NCBI RefSeq assembly: GCF_018881975.1
Contig: NZ_JACVPJ010000004.1
Location: 266,290-320,051, forward strand
DNA: 53,762 nt
From: Polynucleobacter sp. JS-Safj-400b-B2
GTDB lineage: Bacteria > Pseudomonadota > Gammaproteobacteria > Burkholderiales > Burkholderiaceae
Direction of reading: 5' to 3'
Shown here: piece after piece, positions 1-8,588 of the stretch
Layout of the letters: the number at the start of each line of letters is the position of its first letter
How positions within the stretch are numbered: the first letter of the stretch is position 1
Program-made: the position numbers and the translations under genes
The notes under the pieces: model-generated
Databases searched by the model: none
Told to the model about the DNA's origin: nothing
The model's input: the letters and a program-made list of their open reading frames with translations, nothing else

Positions 1-1
1 A

Positions 2-595
2 GCTGTAATTGAAAAAAATCGTTGGTTCGTTATTGCAATTCTTTTGGGGGCAGGCTTGGTTGGCTCGGTTTTTGCAATGCTGGCGATGCTGCCACTAAAA
101 ACGGTGGATACCGTGATAGTTCGGCAGGCGGACACTGGCAGGTTAGTTGCCGATACGTCAGTTGGCGGGACATGGGAGCCGGACCAAGATGCTACAGCTT
201 ACTTTTTAAATCAATGGCTTGGGGATGTTTATAGCATCAATGCTTCAACCATTCGTAAGACTCAGGCTAGCGCAGCAGAAATGGTTACGGGATTAGCGGT
301 TGCCCAATTAAGTGATTTGTATCACAAAGAAAATCCCATCCTAGCGCTTTCTCAAAATCCTCTTATTTTCCGAGACCGAGAATTCATTTCTATTAATTTC
401 ATAAAATCCGACACGGCACTTATTCGATATCGGCTAACAACCCGTCTTGATGCGACACATCCAGCAGATGTTAGGAGTTACGCAATGACTATTACCTTTG
501 TAAAAATTAAACCGAGTACACGCGAAGATGTAATGCGCAATCCAGGCGGGATATTTATTACCAATTTCAGCAACTCAGAAGAATCCATTAAGTAA
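2..595 (+). CDS. virB8: VirB8-like type IV secretion protein (5' end outside window)
   Basis: The frame is open from base 2, so the gene begins upstream of the window; the TTG at 44 is only an internal codon. About 197 residues are visible. They start with a charged stretch and one hydrophobic helix (visible residues about 8-30), followed by a soluble periplasmic part, which is the bitopic layout of VirB8/TrbF. The Leu-Pro-Leu-Lys just after the helix and the VDTVIV strand resemble the family. VirB8 is an inner-membrane scaffold that links VirB9/VirB10 to the energising ATPases. The stop overlaps the ATG of the VirB9 gene (TAATG), so the two are translationally coupled. The family call rests on fold layout plus the VirB9-VirB10 neighbours. 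Confidence 0.8.
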   Translation, partial: AVIEKNRWFVIAILLGAGLVGSVFAMLAMLPLKTVDTVIVRQADTGRLVADTSVGGTWEPDQDATAYFLNQWLGDVYSINASTIRKTQASAAEMVTGLAVAQLSDLYHKENPILALSQNPLIFRDREFISINFIKSDTALIRYRLTTRLDATHPADVRSYAMTITFVKIKPSTREDVMRNPGGIFITNFSNSEESIK

Positions 596-1425
596 TGTTT
601 AAATTAAAAACAATTTATATCGCTGTTGTTCTTGGGTTAATTTCAGTCCCAGCTATCAGTATGGCTAAGGGTAAGGCGCCGTCGCCACAAGATGAAATCC
701 CCACTTCCGCTACATGGGTGGACACCATGGCAAAACCAGTTGCACTGCCTGCCGACAATCGAATTGTTCGGTTCTCGTATAGCCCCGATGTTATTTACAC
801 TATTTTAGCAACGGTAGGCTACACAACACATATTGAGCTACAAGAAGACGAGGGGCTAACTGAAGATCCAAGTCTTGGCGATACCATGCAATGGCGGGTC
901 TCTGGAGGTCCGCGCAATATGTATATCAAGCCTTTGCGTCCAGATATTGTGACCTCTTTGACGCTAGTGACGAATAAGAGATCATATCAATTTGATTTGC
1001 GTTCTGGCCCGATTGATGGCAAACGTTATCAGAAGGTAGCCTTTGATTACCCTGACGAGCAGCAAAAAATTAAGTTACGAGATAAGGCAATTGCTCAGGC
1101 GACACAAGCAGAAGTCAATCGAATCCAGTCTCAGGTTGTTAGTGCTGAGATCAACCCTTCTAAATTAAATTTTTCCTACGATATCAAAGGAGATGCTGAA
1201 TTTAAGCCGGTATCGGTATTTGATGACGGAAAATTTACATATTTTAAATTTAATAAAATTCAAAGCATGCCGGCCTTATTTTTGGTTGAGAACGACGATC
1301 TGGTGCTGGTGAATTATGTTGTTAAAGGGGACACCTTTGTTATTGAACGTATTGCGCCAAAATTCTCCCTGAAGTTAGGCGCGAAGGAGGTTCTAGTTAA
1401 TAAACATGCCTCATGGTGGAAGTAA
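595..1425 (+). CDS. virB9: VirB9-like outer-membrane-complex protein
   Basis: 276 residues with a Sec signal peptide (residues 1-24, cleavage near SMA/KG). The N-terminal half contains alternating beta strands with the pattern 'NRIVRFSYSPDVIYTILAT', typical of the VirB9/TrbG N-domain, and the C-terminal half ('NFSYDIKGDAEFKPVSVFDDGKF') matches the conserved VirB9 C-lobe, where the phrase PxxVFDDGxxTY is a family hallmark. VirB9 forms the outer ring of the type IV secretion core complex with VirB7 and VirB10; no VirB7 lipoprotein gene is visible in the window. It starts inside the stop of VirB8 and ends 3 bp before VirB10, consistent with one operon. Confidence 0.92.
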   Translation: MFKLKTIYIAVVLGLISVPAISMAKGKAPSPQDEIPTSATWVDTMAKPVALPADNRIVRFSYSPDVIYTILATVGYTTHIELQEDEGLTEDPSLGDTMQWRVSGGPRNMYIKPLRPDIVTSLTLVTNKRSYQFDLRSGPIDGKRYQKVAFDYPDEQQKIKLRDKAIAQATQAEVNRIQSQVVSAEINPSKLNFSYDIKGDAEFKPVSVFDDGKFTYFKFNKIQSMPALFLVENDDLVLVNYVVKGDTFVIERIAPKFSLKLGAKEVLVNKHASWWK

Positions 1426-1428
1426 GAG

Positions 1429-2823
1429 ATGTCCAAAGAAAATCCCTTTGAAGTTAAAGAGGATGCCCATCAAAGCATTGATGAGCACGCCAAAGGAAAG
1501 CCAAAGAAAAACTGGAAGCTGATCATGACCGTTATTGGATTGATTGGACTGGTGATTGGCGTTTATTTTTTGCCCTCTGGTGTCAAAAAAGAAATTAAAC
1601 AGGCCCCTCAAGAAGCTGTGAATCCTCAGCAAACTAGAGAGATGCTGACAAAACAGATTGCTGGCGATGCCGGTGAACGGGAAAGTGCAAAAGCATCCAA
1701 GAACATTAGTTCTGCTGATATGCCAATTATGCCGGGGGGCGTAATAGAAAATGGGTCACTCACGGTTAAAAAATTTGAACCCGGTAGCGCGGAAAGCAAG
1801 CAAAATCCCTATGCGGAAAAGCCTAGCGGCAATGCGCCAATTAACAATTACGTACCGCAAAATCAATCAAACAATAGACTTTCACCTAAAGAGGAGCAAG
1901 AAAAGCGCCGCGAAGATATATGGGCATCTGCAATTGATGCCAAAGGGGTAAAGCTTAAGAAAGCTGGTGAACCAGCAGCAGTAAACCCATATGATGCAAT
2001 TACTTCGGCGTATGGCGCTGGCGTGGGGGGCAACTCAACAACACAGATGTTGGCAGCACAAGCACAAGGAAAAGCGGCTATTGCGACTCTTTCTGACCCA
2101 GTGAAACAAGCATCGCAGATTGCCGATTTAACGCGCTCACAAAACACTCCAGCGCAGGCGCCAACCAAGGGCGCTCAAGACACTGCATGGCTGAGCAATC
2201 AAGGCTCCAACGCCCAAGCATCCGCTCCGTTGGTTGAGCAGACCGCCCCAATGGGGGCGGTTATTCAGCAGGGCACGATTATTCGTGGCGTACTGCTTAG
2301 TGGGATGAATACCGATTTGCCAGGATCAATCACCGCAAGAGTGGTGAATGATGTGTATGACTCAATTTATCAAAATACACTTTTAATTCCAAAAGGGTCT
2401 AAGTTGATTGGCATTTATAACCACGACATTGTCGTTGGCCAGGAGCGGGTATTAGTCGCATTTTCAAGACTAATTCGTCCCGATGGGTCCTCTATTCAAT
2501 TGGCTGGTGCCGCAGGGACGGACATGCAAGGGGTGTCTGGGTTCCCGGGTGAGGTAAACAACCATTTCTTCAAAATGTTTGGCTCCGCCGCAATTATTGG
2601 TGCCGCCTCAGCCCTATCCGGAGGGCAAAGTGTCACGGTGACGCAGGGCCTTTCCGGCACCCAAACAGGTGGCACGGTTATGGCACAAGCGTTATCCGAT
2701 TCCGTCAATATTTTGATGCAACGAAATAAAAATATAGCGCCAACTATTACTAAAAACTCAGCCGAAGAATTTATGTTCATTACCACCAGAGATATGCGTC
2801 TATCACCAGCGCAATCGCTTTAA
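1429..2823 (+). CDS. virB10: VirB10/TrbI-like type IV secretion channel protein
   Basis: 464 residues. A short cytosolic tail is followed by one TM helix (residues 31-48), a long Pro/Ala/Gln/Asn-rich periplasmic linker (about 50-270) and the C-terminal TrbI/VirB10 beta-barrel domain (about 280-460) with 'GVLLSGMNTDLPGS', 'LLIPKGSKLIG' and 'RLIRPDGSSIQLAG', all strong family signatures. VirB10 spans both membranes and gates the core complex. A segment near residues 385-430 (small residues, Gly/Ser/Thr-rich) corresponds to the region that forms the outer-membrane pore helices and antennae. It follows VirB9 with a 3-bp gap; a GGAAG-type ribosome site lies inside the end of virB9. Confidence 0.95.
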   Translation: MSKENPFEVKEDAHQSIDEHAKGKPKKNWKLIMTVIGLIGLVIGVYFLPSGVKKEIKQAPQEAVNPQQTREMLTKQIAGDAGERESAKASKNISSADMPIMPGGVIENGSLTVKKFEPGSAESKQNPYAEKPSGNAPINNYVPQNQSNNRLSPKEEQEKRREDIWASAIDAKGVKLKKAGEPAAVNPYDAITSAYGAGVGGNSTTQMLAAQAQGKAAIATLSDPVKQASQIADLTRSQNTPAQAPTKGAQDTAWLSNQGSNAQASAPLVEQTAPMGAVIQQGTIIRGVLLSGMNTDLPGSITARVVNDVYDSIYQNTLLIPKGSKLIGIYNHDIVVGQERVLVAFSRLIRPDGSSIQLAGAAGTDMQGVSGFPGEVNNHFFKMFGSAAIIGAASALSGGQSVTVTQGLSGTQTGGTVMAQALSDSVNILMQRNKNIAPTITKNSAEEFMFITTRDMRLSPAQSL

Positions 2824-2849
2824 TCAAATCACTTATATCTAATTTCATA

Positions 2850-3785
2850 ATGTATAAAAAAATACTTTTTTTAATGGGCTCAGTTGCCGTAGGGCAGGTG
2901 GCATTCTCCCAAACTGCAATGGACTTTGCATACGAGACCCAAGGGCATGGGCCTCGGCCTGCGGTGATATTTAATGATGGAAGTAACACCTTCATTCAGC
3001 CAATGGCTGGCTCAAGATTAGCCATTAATGGTGCACGCCAAGAAGGGCCGTATTTAACAGTTCCCGGTATTCCAAAGAATATTTCCGGAACTACAAACGG
3101 TCATGCAATAAAAATAACCCATCTGACTGCCGGACCAGAAGCAAGCGCAATGGCCAAATTTGATGCCTATGATGCCGAAGCCAATAGTTCGGCAAAATTA
3201 GTTTTATTTAAATGGTCAAAATTAGCTGGATATGAGCTTAAGGCCGATTTTGAAGACTACCAAATCAAAAAGTCGATTTCTGAAAAAGAGTTTCCAGACG
3301 CCCTTTTGCGACTTTCTTTGGAAAACCCTCGCACCCAGGAGCTTAAATCTGAATTCATTGGAAAATCACTAGTAATTTCAGAGAAAAATTCTGCGAAACG
3401 TTCTGCGGGGGCTGCATTGGTGACCCCATCGGGGCCTCTACCTAGCGGCTTTGTCCCTGGGTTCGCATCTTCTGCCGCCCCATCTAACCTCCCTCAGACA
3501 CCCATCCAAAATGAGTTGCCAGAATTTAAGATCAGCCCCGATCAAAACCTCTCGAATGCATTGCGCTCATACCTATCAAGCATTGGATGGAAATTGTCAT
3601 GGGATGCCTTGGGAGAGGGCAAATCTAAAATCCGAGATTTCAAGTTAGCAGAAGATTTTGCTATCAAGCCCGAGACGGTGACATTGCTTGTCGAAACCTT
3701 GTTGCGTGGCAGGGGCGTGAAAGTCGATGTATGGACCGATGATAAGCGCGTTGTTGTTTCAAACCCAGAAAAAAATGAAAATTAA
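2850..3785 (+). CDS. TcpQ/PilL-type pilus assembly periplasmic protein
   Basis: 311 residues with a signal peptide (1-20, cleavage near AFSQ). The N-terminal 130 residues form a beta-rich part that looks like a divergent VirB9/TrbG N-domain ('GSRLAINGARQEGPYLTVPG'). After a Pro/Ser-rich linker, the last 75 residues ('LSNALRSYLSSIGWKLSWD') match the TcpQ/PilL C-terminal domain that contacts the secretin in type IVb and conjugative thin pili. The call is by pattern recognition of the TcpQ domain and by the secretin gene 12 bp downstream. The combination of VirB9-like and TcpQ-like parts suggests it could bridge the secretion core and the pilus secretin; that is inference. Confidence 0.65.
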   Translation: MYKKILFLMGSVAVGQVAFSQTAMDFAYETQGHGPRPAVIFNDGSNTFIQPMAGSRLAINGARQEGPYLTVPGIPKNISGTTNGHAIKITHLTAGPEASAMAKFDAYDAEANSSAKLVLFKWSKLAGYELKADFEDYQIKKSISEKEFPDALLRLSLENPRTQELKSEFIGKSLVISEKNSAKRSAGAALVTPSGPLPSGFVPGFASSAAPSNLPQTPIQNELPEFKISPDQNLSNALRSYLSSIGWKLSWDALGEGKSKIRDFKLAEDFAIKPETVTLLVETLLRGRGVKVDVWTDDKRVVVSNPEKNEN

Positions 3786-3797
3786 TAAAGGTTAACC

Positions 3798-5345
3798 ATG
3801 TTTAAAAAAACACTGATTTCCACTCTAGCTCTTTTAATGCTAACTCAATTAGGTGCGTGCGTTAATACAGCCTCGCATAAAGGGTTAATGAAAGAATCAT
3901 TAGATGAGGTTAGTGCAGCATCCCGGGTAGACAACGAGGCTAGAGTAACTGAAAAACGAGGACATTATGTTCCCAGGGCAACAGAGTCAGAAGAGTCCGA
4001 CGTTCGCAACACTATTACTCTAAAAGTGAATCAAGGTGCAATTTTCCAACTTGTTCAAAATATAGCAAAAAATGAAGGCTTCACGACGATCGCCGGTGAT
4101 TCGGTTGATATCTATAGGCGAGTAAATGTCGATATTGCTGGCATGGACCCCATTCAAGCGATTCGCCAAATAGCCTATTTGGGTGGTTATGTAGCTGTCG
4201 TTAACAAACTGGATAAAACTGTCACCATCGCAGATCAGGCGTCATTTACATTTCGCGTTCCAACCGATGTATTGAAGAAAATGGATGCTAAATACACGGT
4301 TGGTGGAAACCCGACCGGAGGTAGTGGGGGAGGTAGTGGAGGTGGTGGTGGCGGAGGATCTTCAGGAGGCAGCACTAGCGGCGGCGGCTCACCCATTAAG
4401 GCTCAATTCACAATTGAAGGGCAAACCTCAAACTCAACTACAAATTTCCAAACATTTTTGCAGAAATTGGCAGGACAAAATGCCGTTGTTCAGGTCTATT
4501 CAGAACAGGGCTTAATTATGGTGCGGTCTAATGGCCAGGCTATGAAGCGAGTTAGCGATTTCTTACAAACCCACGTCTTTGACTCAATGCGACAAGTCGA
4601 GGTATCCACCTACATGGTCGAAGTAAATGTTACCGATGAATTTCAATATGGAATTCAATGGAACAAATTGCTAACTAGCGGCGGGAGTAAGTTTAGCTAC
4701 AACACAACTAGCGCAGTTACCGGCGCCGCCAATGCTGCTAGTGCTGGCGCATATAGCCTTACCAATGCCTCCATTGCGTCAATTATTACTGCGCTACAAA
4801 CAGCTACTCAGGTTAAGGTTGTGGCGAATCCCTCGCTTGTTATCTCCAATCACTCATCAGCAACAATTTTTGATGGCACTCAGATACCATATTTGCCATC
4901 AGTTCAAACCACCGTTACAGGGACATCGGGCATATCACAAACCTCAGGCACAGCGTCTTATGTATTGGATGGCGTCAGCCTTTCTACGACCGTAGATATC
5001 CTTGATAACACCAATGTAGCCGTCACGCTAGTTCCGGTCACCGCCCAAGTTCAGCAAATGGTCTCATTTTTAGGCGGCCAGGTAATGGCGCCTCAGCTGG
5101 CAACAAAACAAGGGTTTATCCAAGTTCCAGTTCAAAATGGCAAAACAGTCATTTTAGGTGGGAATAGGTATAAGCAAACCACCAGCAGCACAACTGGGTT
5201 GCCATTAATAACCCAAATTCCATATTTAGGAAAAATTCTAGGTGGAACTGACGATAACGGAAAAATCACTGAATTTGTCATTTTACTAAGAGCCACGGTG
5301 CTCCCAGGCAATCGGATTGACTTTATTTCATCAGAATCTCTGTAA
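3798..5345 (+). CDS. pilN: PilN/BfpB-family outer-membrane secretin lipoprotein
   Basis: 515 residues. A lipoprotein signal ends in lipobox LGAC with Cys21 as the acyl acceptor. Residues 60-160 are N-domain-like (NTITLKVNQGAIFQLVQNIA), residues 169-199 are an extreme Gly/Ser linker, and the last 180 residues carry the secretin module ('VVANPSLVISNHSSATIFDG', later 'VPVQNGKTVILGG'). PilN-family secretins form the outer-membrane pore for R64-type thin pili and bundle-forming pili. An AAGG ribosome site precedes the ATG. Being in the same operon as VirB8-VirB10 is unusual, because those normally make their own outer-membrane channel. Confidence 0.9.
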   Translation: MFKKTLISTLALLMLTQLGACVNTASHKGLMKESLDEVSAASRVDNEARVTEKRGHYVPRATESEESDVRNTITLKVNQGAIFQLVQNIAKNEGFTTIAGDSVDIYRRVNVDIAGMDPIQAIRQIAYLGGYVAVVNKLDKTVTIADQASFTFRVPTDVLKKMDAKYTVGGNPTGGSGGGSGGGGGGGSSGGSTSGGGSPIKAQFTIEGQTSNSTTNFQTFLQKLAGQNAVVQVYSEQGLIMVRSNGQAMKRVSDFLQTHVFDSMRQVEVSTYMVEVNVTDEFQYGIQWNKLLTSGGSKFSYNTTSAVTGAANAASAGAYSLTNASIASIITALQTATQVKVVANPSLVISNHSSATIFDGTQIPYLPSVQTTVTGTSGISQTSGTASYVLDGVSLSTTVDILDNTNVAVTLVPVTAQVQQMVSFLGGQVMAPQLATKQGFIQVPVQNGKTVILGGNRYKQTTSSTTGLPLITQIPYLGKILGGTDDNGKITEFVILLRATVLPGNRIDFISSESL

Positions 5346-5353
5346 GGATGAGC

Positions 5354-6565
5354 ATGTTCGGCAAGAAAATAAAAAGGGAGAGGCGCGTGGAAGGCGAGAT
5401 TAAATTGGATCGCCAGCCTGATGTTCAGCTCTATTTTGAAAGCGGCGATAAGGTAAGCTCTTGGCTATTGGATGTAGAGGCAGGATGCGTCAAAAAGGTT
5501 GATTTTGAAGATCTTAAAAAAGCGTCCATCTCCTTTTCAGATCAAGATCAATACATTCTTGCCAAGGATAAGCAGCTATTTAGAAACATCAATAGCTACA
5601 TCTTGCAGGAGTATGGCAAGAAAATGTTTTATATTGATCAGATCAAGAAATTAGACAGTCTGTACGCTACGCCAGAGTCACGGCTTAATGAGATCAAGTC
5701 CAATAGCGTATTTCCAGGCGTAATGGCGTTACGGGTTCTTTTAGAAAATCATAAAAAATCAGGCTGGATGCCACCAATTGGCCGTCAGTTTGTGACTGGA
5801 TTTCTGTTGCCCATTCAGAGCTCCACAGACAATATTTTAATTTTATATGCAGCAAATGAAGATCTCAATCTTGCGCACATGCAAATTATTCCAAACGTGG
5901 ATAAGTGGCAGTTCAATATTGATAACTATGCACGCAGCAATAAGATGTTTGTTCAAGGCGAAAAATTACCTGAAGATCAAATTATTTTATTTGACGCAAT
6001 GGAGTTTGTGGGTATTTTTGGGCAAATGTCACCTTACCCAATTGAGCGCCAGTATTTTGGGGTCAAAGAAAGTAGGATTTTTAGAACGGCTGCAACTATT
6101 GGCGTTGCATCGGCGGCCCTGGCTGGAGGATACGCTGCGTTTTCTTATAACGAGGTTAGCGTTGCCAATCAATCCATTGAAACCACTAAGATCGATATAG
6201 AGGACGCCAAAAAGAAGTTAATCAACATAGGTGCGAGCAATTTTAATAATATTGTAAAGGCCGGCTCTATTGATGTTGATCAAGTCTTAGATCGAGCTAG
6301 GTCTCTGGGTCTACAGTCTTCCACTCAAAAAATATCAACCACGAGGCAAGAGTCTACTCATCGAGTGGTGGTGCTGATGAAGAACGAGGCAGAAAAAGAG
6401 TTGACATTAAAGGCGATTAAAGAAAAAACCCCTCCTCCGGACTGCAAATATGCTGGAGCCTTCACAAATCCATCGATTCAATTTTTGGAATTAAAGTATG
6501 TATGCAAAACTAATAACGCTAATCTCTCTAGCCTTTATGGCGACCCTGGTTCTGCTCGGGATTAG
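5354..6565 (+). CDS. PilO-like pilus biogenesis membrane protein
   Basis: 403 residues from the ATG at 5354. That start is preferred over the ATG at 5348 because the AAGGA at 5344-5348 then sits 5 nt upstream. The first 235 residues are soluble, with no signal peptide; one TM helix lies near residues 243-263, followed by a coiled-coil-rich periplasmic tail ('VANQSIETTKIDIEDAKKKL') and a small C-terminal domain with two Cys. A large cytosolic part, one TM helix and a periplasmic part, placed directly after the PilN secretin, is the order and topology of PilO in thin-pilus operons such as R64. Sequence similarity itself is weak to my eye, so the name is by position and topology. Confidence 0.6.
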   Translation: MFGKKIKRERRVEGEIKLDRQPDVQLYFESGDKVSSWLLDVEAGCVKKVDFEDLKKASISFSDQDQYILAKDKQLFRNINSYILQEYGKKMFYIDQIKKLDSLYATPESRLNEIKSNSVFPGVMALRVLLENHKKSGWMPPIGRQFVTGFLLPIQSSTDNILILYAANEDLNLAHMQIIPNVDKWQFNIDNYARSNKMFVQGEKLPEDQIILFDAMEFVGIFGQMSPYPIERQYFGVKESRIFRTAATIGVASAALAGGYAAFSYNEVSVANQSIETTKIDIEDAKKKLINIGASNFNNIVKAGSIDVDQVLDRARSLGLQSSTQKISTTRQESTHRVVVLMKNEAEKELTLKAIKEKTPPPDCKYAGAFTNPSIQFLELKYVCKTNNANLSSLYGDPGSARD

Positions 6566-7001
6566 GCAGTCTAGTGAGATTTCTGACCTAAGGTCCAATG
6601 GTGCGGCGCTTTCAATGACCCTAAGTAGCATTGAAAAGCAGATTGGCACGTTAAATTCAATCCCAGTATCCGAAACTCAATCAAAGCCAGACTCCATTGA
6701 TGATGCCATATTGAGGGCTGCAAAACATTGGCCAGTCATTGCCAAGAATCATTTTGTAACTATGGCTATTAGCAACCCCCAGAGTAAAAGCTCCGCCGAG
6801 GCTGCCGAATTTACAAAAGGGGCAACAACTTCAACGCTGGGATTTAAGGTTTTAAAGGTTAACGGTAGTGGCACCTATGTCTCAATCTCATCTTTTATGG
6901 AGATGCTTGCACAAATCACCCAGAGCGGCGTAGCCATTACCAGCCTCACGTTAAACGGAAATGCCTTTACCGTTAGTTTTGAGATATACGGGGCCCCTTA
7001 A
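6498..7001 (+). CDS. Small bitopic pilus accessory protein (PilP-like position)
   Basis: 167 residues that overlap the end of the previous gene by 68 bp in another frame. An N-terminal TM helix (residues 3-21) is followed by a coiled-coil segment (25-55, 'EISDLRSNGAALSMTLSSIE') and a small alpha/beta periplasmic domain ending 'ITSLTLNGNAFTVSFEIYG'. This is the general shape of PilO/PilP/GspM-type alignment proteins of type IV pilus and type II secretion machines. The long overlap could mean the true start is the ATG at 6537, but that would remove half of the TM helix. Position after the PilO-like gene suggests the PilP slot; function is inferred from context. Confidence 0.5.
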   Translation: MYAKLITLISLAFMATLVLLGIRQSSEISDLRSNGAALSMTLSSIEKQIGTLNSIPVSETQSKPDSIDDAILRAAKHWPVIAKNHFVTMAISNPQSKSSAEAAEFTKGATTSTLGFKVLKVNGSGTYVSISSFMEMLAQITQSGVAITSLTLNGNAFTVSFEIYGAP

Positions 7002-7100
7002 GACCTGTGAATAAATTGCAAAAAATTGTGAGAATTTGATTAATTTTCACTTCAAAAAATATATAAATTCATTAGTGGGCGTAGCGAAGTAATTCGATTG

Positions 7101-7144
7101 CCACACACCTTTCTACTAGCCCAGATGTGGCATGAAAGGAGAAA
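7101..7144 (+). promoter_or_regulatory. Structured leader copy L0 (SD-sequestering hairpin) before the transglycosylase gene
   Basis: CCTTTC (7108-7113) is perfectly complementary to GAAAGG (7134-7139), which is the Shine-Dalgarno sequence of the gene starting at 7145. Inside the loop a GCC/GGC mini-hairpin can form (about 7119-7131). The same arrangement recurs before five other start codons up to 12.3 kb, with changed but still complementary bases. L0 lacks the two upstream hairpins seen in copies L2-L5. It probably controls translation by hiding the ribosome site; the trigger is unknown. Confidence 0.6.
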
Positions 7145-7636
7145 ATGATTCGTCATTTTTATTTTTTGAAATGGTTTGCGTTGTTTTTAGTTGTGTTGAT
7201 CTGCGGTATTGGACAAAATCGACCAACCGAGAACGGCAGCCAAAGTGAAGTTCGTTCGATTGATCAATGCTTTAAACACGCCTCAATCAAACACGGTGTA
7301 AGTGAGCGGTATTTGCGTGCAATCGGGTGGGCGGAAAGCAGATTTCAGCCTGATAGGGTTCACGTTAATGCCAATGGCAGCGTCGATATCGGATTGATGC
7401 AAATTAACTCTATTCATTTTCCATTACTGGAAAAGATTGGCGTTACTGTAGATCAATTATTTGATCCCTGCACCAGTATTGACGTTGGTGCGCGCATGTA
7501 TGCAACCAAGGTAAACCGCCATGGAGATACGCTGCGCGCAATTGGAGCTTACAACTCTGAAAACACGGTCAAGCATCCTCATTACGTAAAGCGAATCAAA
7601 AATGCTTTAAAAGAGATGCCGGAGTTTGATGTATGA
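7145..7636 (+). CDS. VirB1/IagB-like lytic transglycosylase
   Basis: 163 residues: hydrophobic N-terminal signal or anchor (residues 8-23), then a soluble lysozyme-like SLT domain. The catalytic glutamate is Glu64 in AESRF; the family motifs GLMQIN (83-88) and GAYNSE (134-139) are present, and Cys42/Cys109 fit the conserved disulfide of the IagB/PilT/VirB1 group. The enzyme cleaves peptidoglycan glycan strands so that the secretion channel and pilus can cross the wall. AAAGGAG lies 4-10 nt upstream of the ATG and is part of leader L0. It follows the pilus operon but is separated by 143 bp, so it may be its own unit, coupled to the next small gene. Confidence 0.92.
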   Translation: MIRHFYFLKWFALFLVVLICGIGQNRPTENGSQSEVRSIDQCFKHASIKHGVSERYLRAIGWAESRFQPDRVHVNANGSVDIGLMQINSIHFPLLEKIGVTVDQLFDPCTSIDVGARMYATKVNRHGDTLRAIGAYNSENTVKHPHYVKRIKNALKEMPEFDV

Positions 7637-7887
7637 GTGCGTCTTTAGATCGTCCAATCATTGCTGGTGAGGGCAAGCTTCAAATTGAAATATGTTGCTT
7701 TCAAAAGGATATTGACCCTGGGCCTGTTATAGAACGAGCAATGGCCTATTACGGGCACTTACTAATGAATCGCGAATATGTTGACCGTTATTCAATGTCA
7801 GATTTTATTGGTGAGATTTCGATGCACATGGATCCATCCAATGCTGCTGACCGAGAATTAGTTAACAACCTTAGAAAGTGTTTCTAA
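7633..7887 (+). CDS. Hypothetical 84-residue protein
   Basis: The ATG overlaps the stop of the transglycosylase gene (ATGA), which signals translational coupling. The product is small, acidic and soluble, with two adjacent Cys (IEICCF) and a His/Met-rich middle part ('EISMHMDPSNAADRELVNNL'). No signal peptide or TM segment. I do not recognise the family. Its place between the transglycosylase and the leader-controlled small-gene array suggests an accessory role in the mobile element. Confidence 0.6.
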   Translation: MSASLDRPIIAGEGKLQIEICCFQKDIDPGPVIERAMAYYGHLLMNREYVDRYSMSDFIGEISMHMDPSNAADRELVNNLRKCF

Positions 7888-7900
7888 AACAAAACGTAGC

Positions 7901-7975
7901 GGCAAACCCTTTTTAGGGCTTGCCAGTGTGTTTTGCACTTCTCTTATTTAACGCCCATTGTGGCATGGAGAAATT
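7901..7975 (+). promoter_or_regulatory. Structured leader copy L1
   Basis: A hairpin at 7901-7924 (GGCAA-CCCT / AGGG-TTGCC with one mismatch, TTTT loop) is followed by a weak 5-bp stem (7925-7929 with 7935-7939). TTCTC (7939-7943) pairs with GAGAA (7968-7972), covering the ribosome site of the gene starting at 7976. A GCC/GGC mini-hairpin (7953-7955 with 7962-7964) sits inside that stem. The first hairpin may also end transcription of the upstream unit, but no T tract follows. Confidence 0.55.
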
Positions 7976-8233
7976 ATGGAAAACAAGCAGTGGAACCCTG
8001 AATATCTTGCGTATTGCAGGGCAAAAGGTAATGCCGAACCAGAGGATCAATTGGGATTTGATGTAGCTACCTATGCAGGCGCCTCAATGACTGGTTTTAT
8101 CTGCTGGACTAACGATCATTTAGTGAAATTTTCAAAAATCATTAAGACTGAGCGATTTTTAATGACGAATGAGGATCGAATTAGTTATCGCCAATGGTTG
8201 GATCGACTCTACCCAGCAAAGGAGATGGCGTGA
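7976..8233 (+). CDS. Hypothetical 85-residue protein
   Basis: The start is taken as the ATG at 7976, because the ribosome site GGAG and the whole leader L1 precede it; the in-frame TTG at 7958 would lie inside the leader. The product has an N-terminal 'NPEYLAYCRAKG' stretch and a C-terminal 'EDRISYRQWLDRLYPA', no TM segment and no recognised domain. The stop overlaps the GTG of the next gene, so the two are coupled. Small conjugative-plasmid proteins with this look are common, but I cannot name the family. Confidence 0.6.
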   Translation: MENKQWNPEYLAYCRAKGNAEPEDQLGFDVATYAGASMTGFICWTNDHLVKFSKIIKTERFLMTNEDRISYRQWLDRLYPAKEMA

Positions 8234-8577
8234 ACGTAACAATCACCCCCACAATTGCCGATTTCATTGAGAAAAAAGCCCTTTTTGTGATTAACCATTC
8301 TGGCGGTAAAGATATGAGAAAGCTCAAAGCTTTTATTGATCGGGAAAATAAATGGCGTTCCATTGTTTACAAGGGTGAGAACTTGCTAAGCCTAGATACA
8401 CCCCTTCGCAGGCAGGAGGTGGCCAATGCCATTGATATGCAGTTATCGCCGGAAAATTTATCTTGCGATGGGGAGTTAACGCTACCCTATATTCGAGCAC
8501 GTTACAACCGATTGGTCGCAGTTGCCAAGCAGTTAAAGGCAATTGATCCGAATGTTGTTATTCACGAAATGGCGTGA
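8230..8577 (+). CDS. Hypothetical 115-residue protein
   Basis: The start chosen is GTG at 8230, which overlaps the previous stop (GTGA) and has AAGGAG 5 nt upstream; the ATG at 8194 would lie inside the upstream gene without a good ribosome site. The product is a soluble, mixed alpha/beta protein with no signal peptide ('VTITPTIADFIEKKALFVIN' at the start and a C-terminal helix 'ARYNRLVAVAKQLKAI'). I do not recognise it. It is the middle gene of a three-gene unit under leader L1. Confidence 0.6.
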   Translation: MNVTITPTIADFIEKKALFVINHSGGKDMRKLKAFIDRENKWRSIVYKGENLLSLDTPLRRQEVANAIDMQLSPENLSCDGELTLPYIRARYNRLVAVAKQLKAIDPNVVIHEMA

Positions 8578-8588
8578 GGAGGCTATTA

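Noticed and set aside
44..595. TTG at 44 as start of the VirB8-like gene
   Set aside because: The frame is open to the window edge and the residues before 44 belong to the TM helix of the family.
4302..4392. Gly/Ser-rich DNA repeat in the secretin gene as a phase-variation site
   Set aside because: The repeat is irregular at DNA level, in triplets, and length changes would mostly keep the frame; secretins of this family often carry such a linker.
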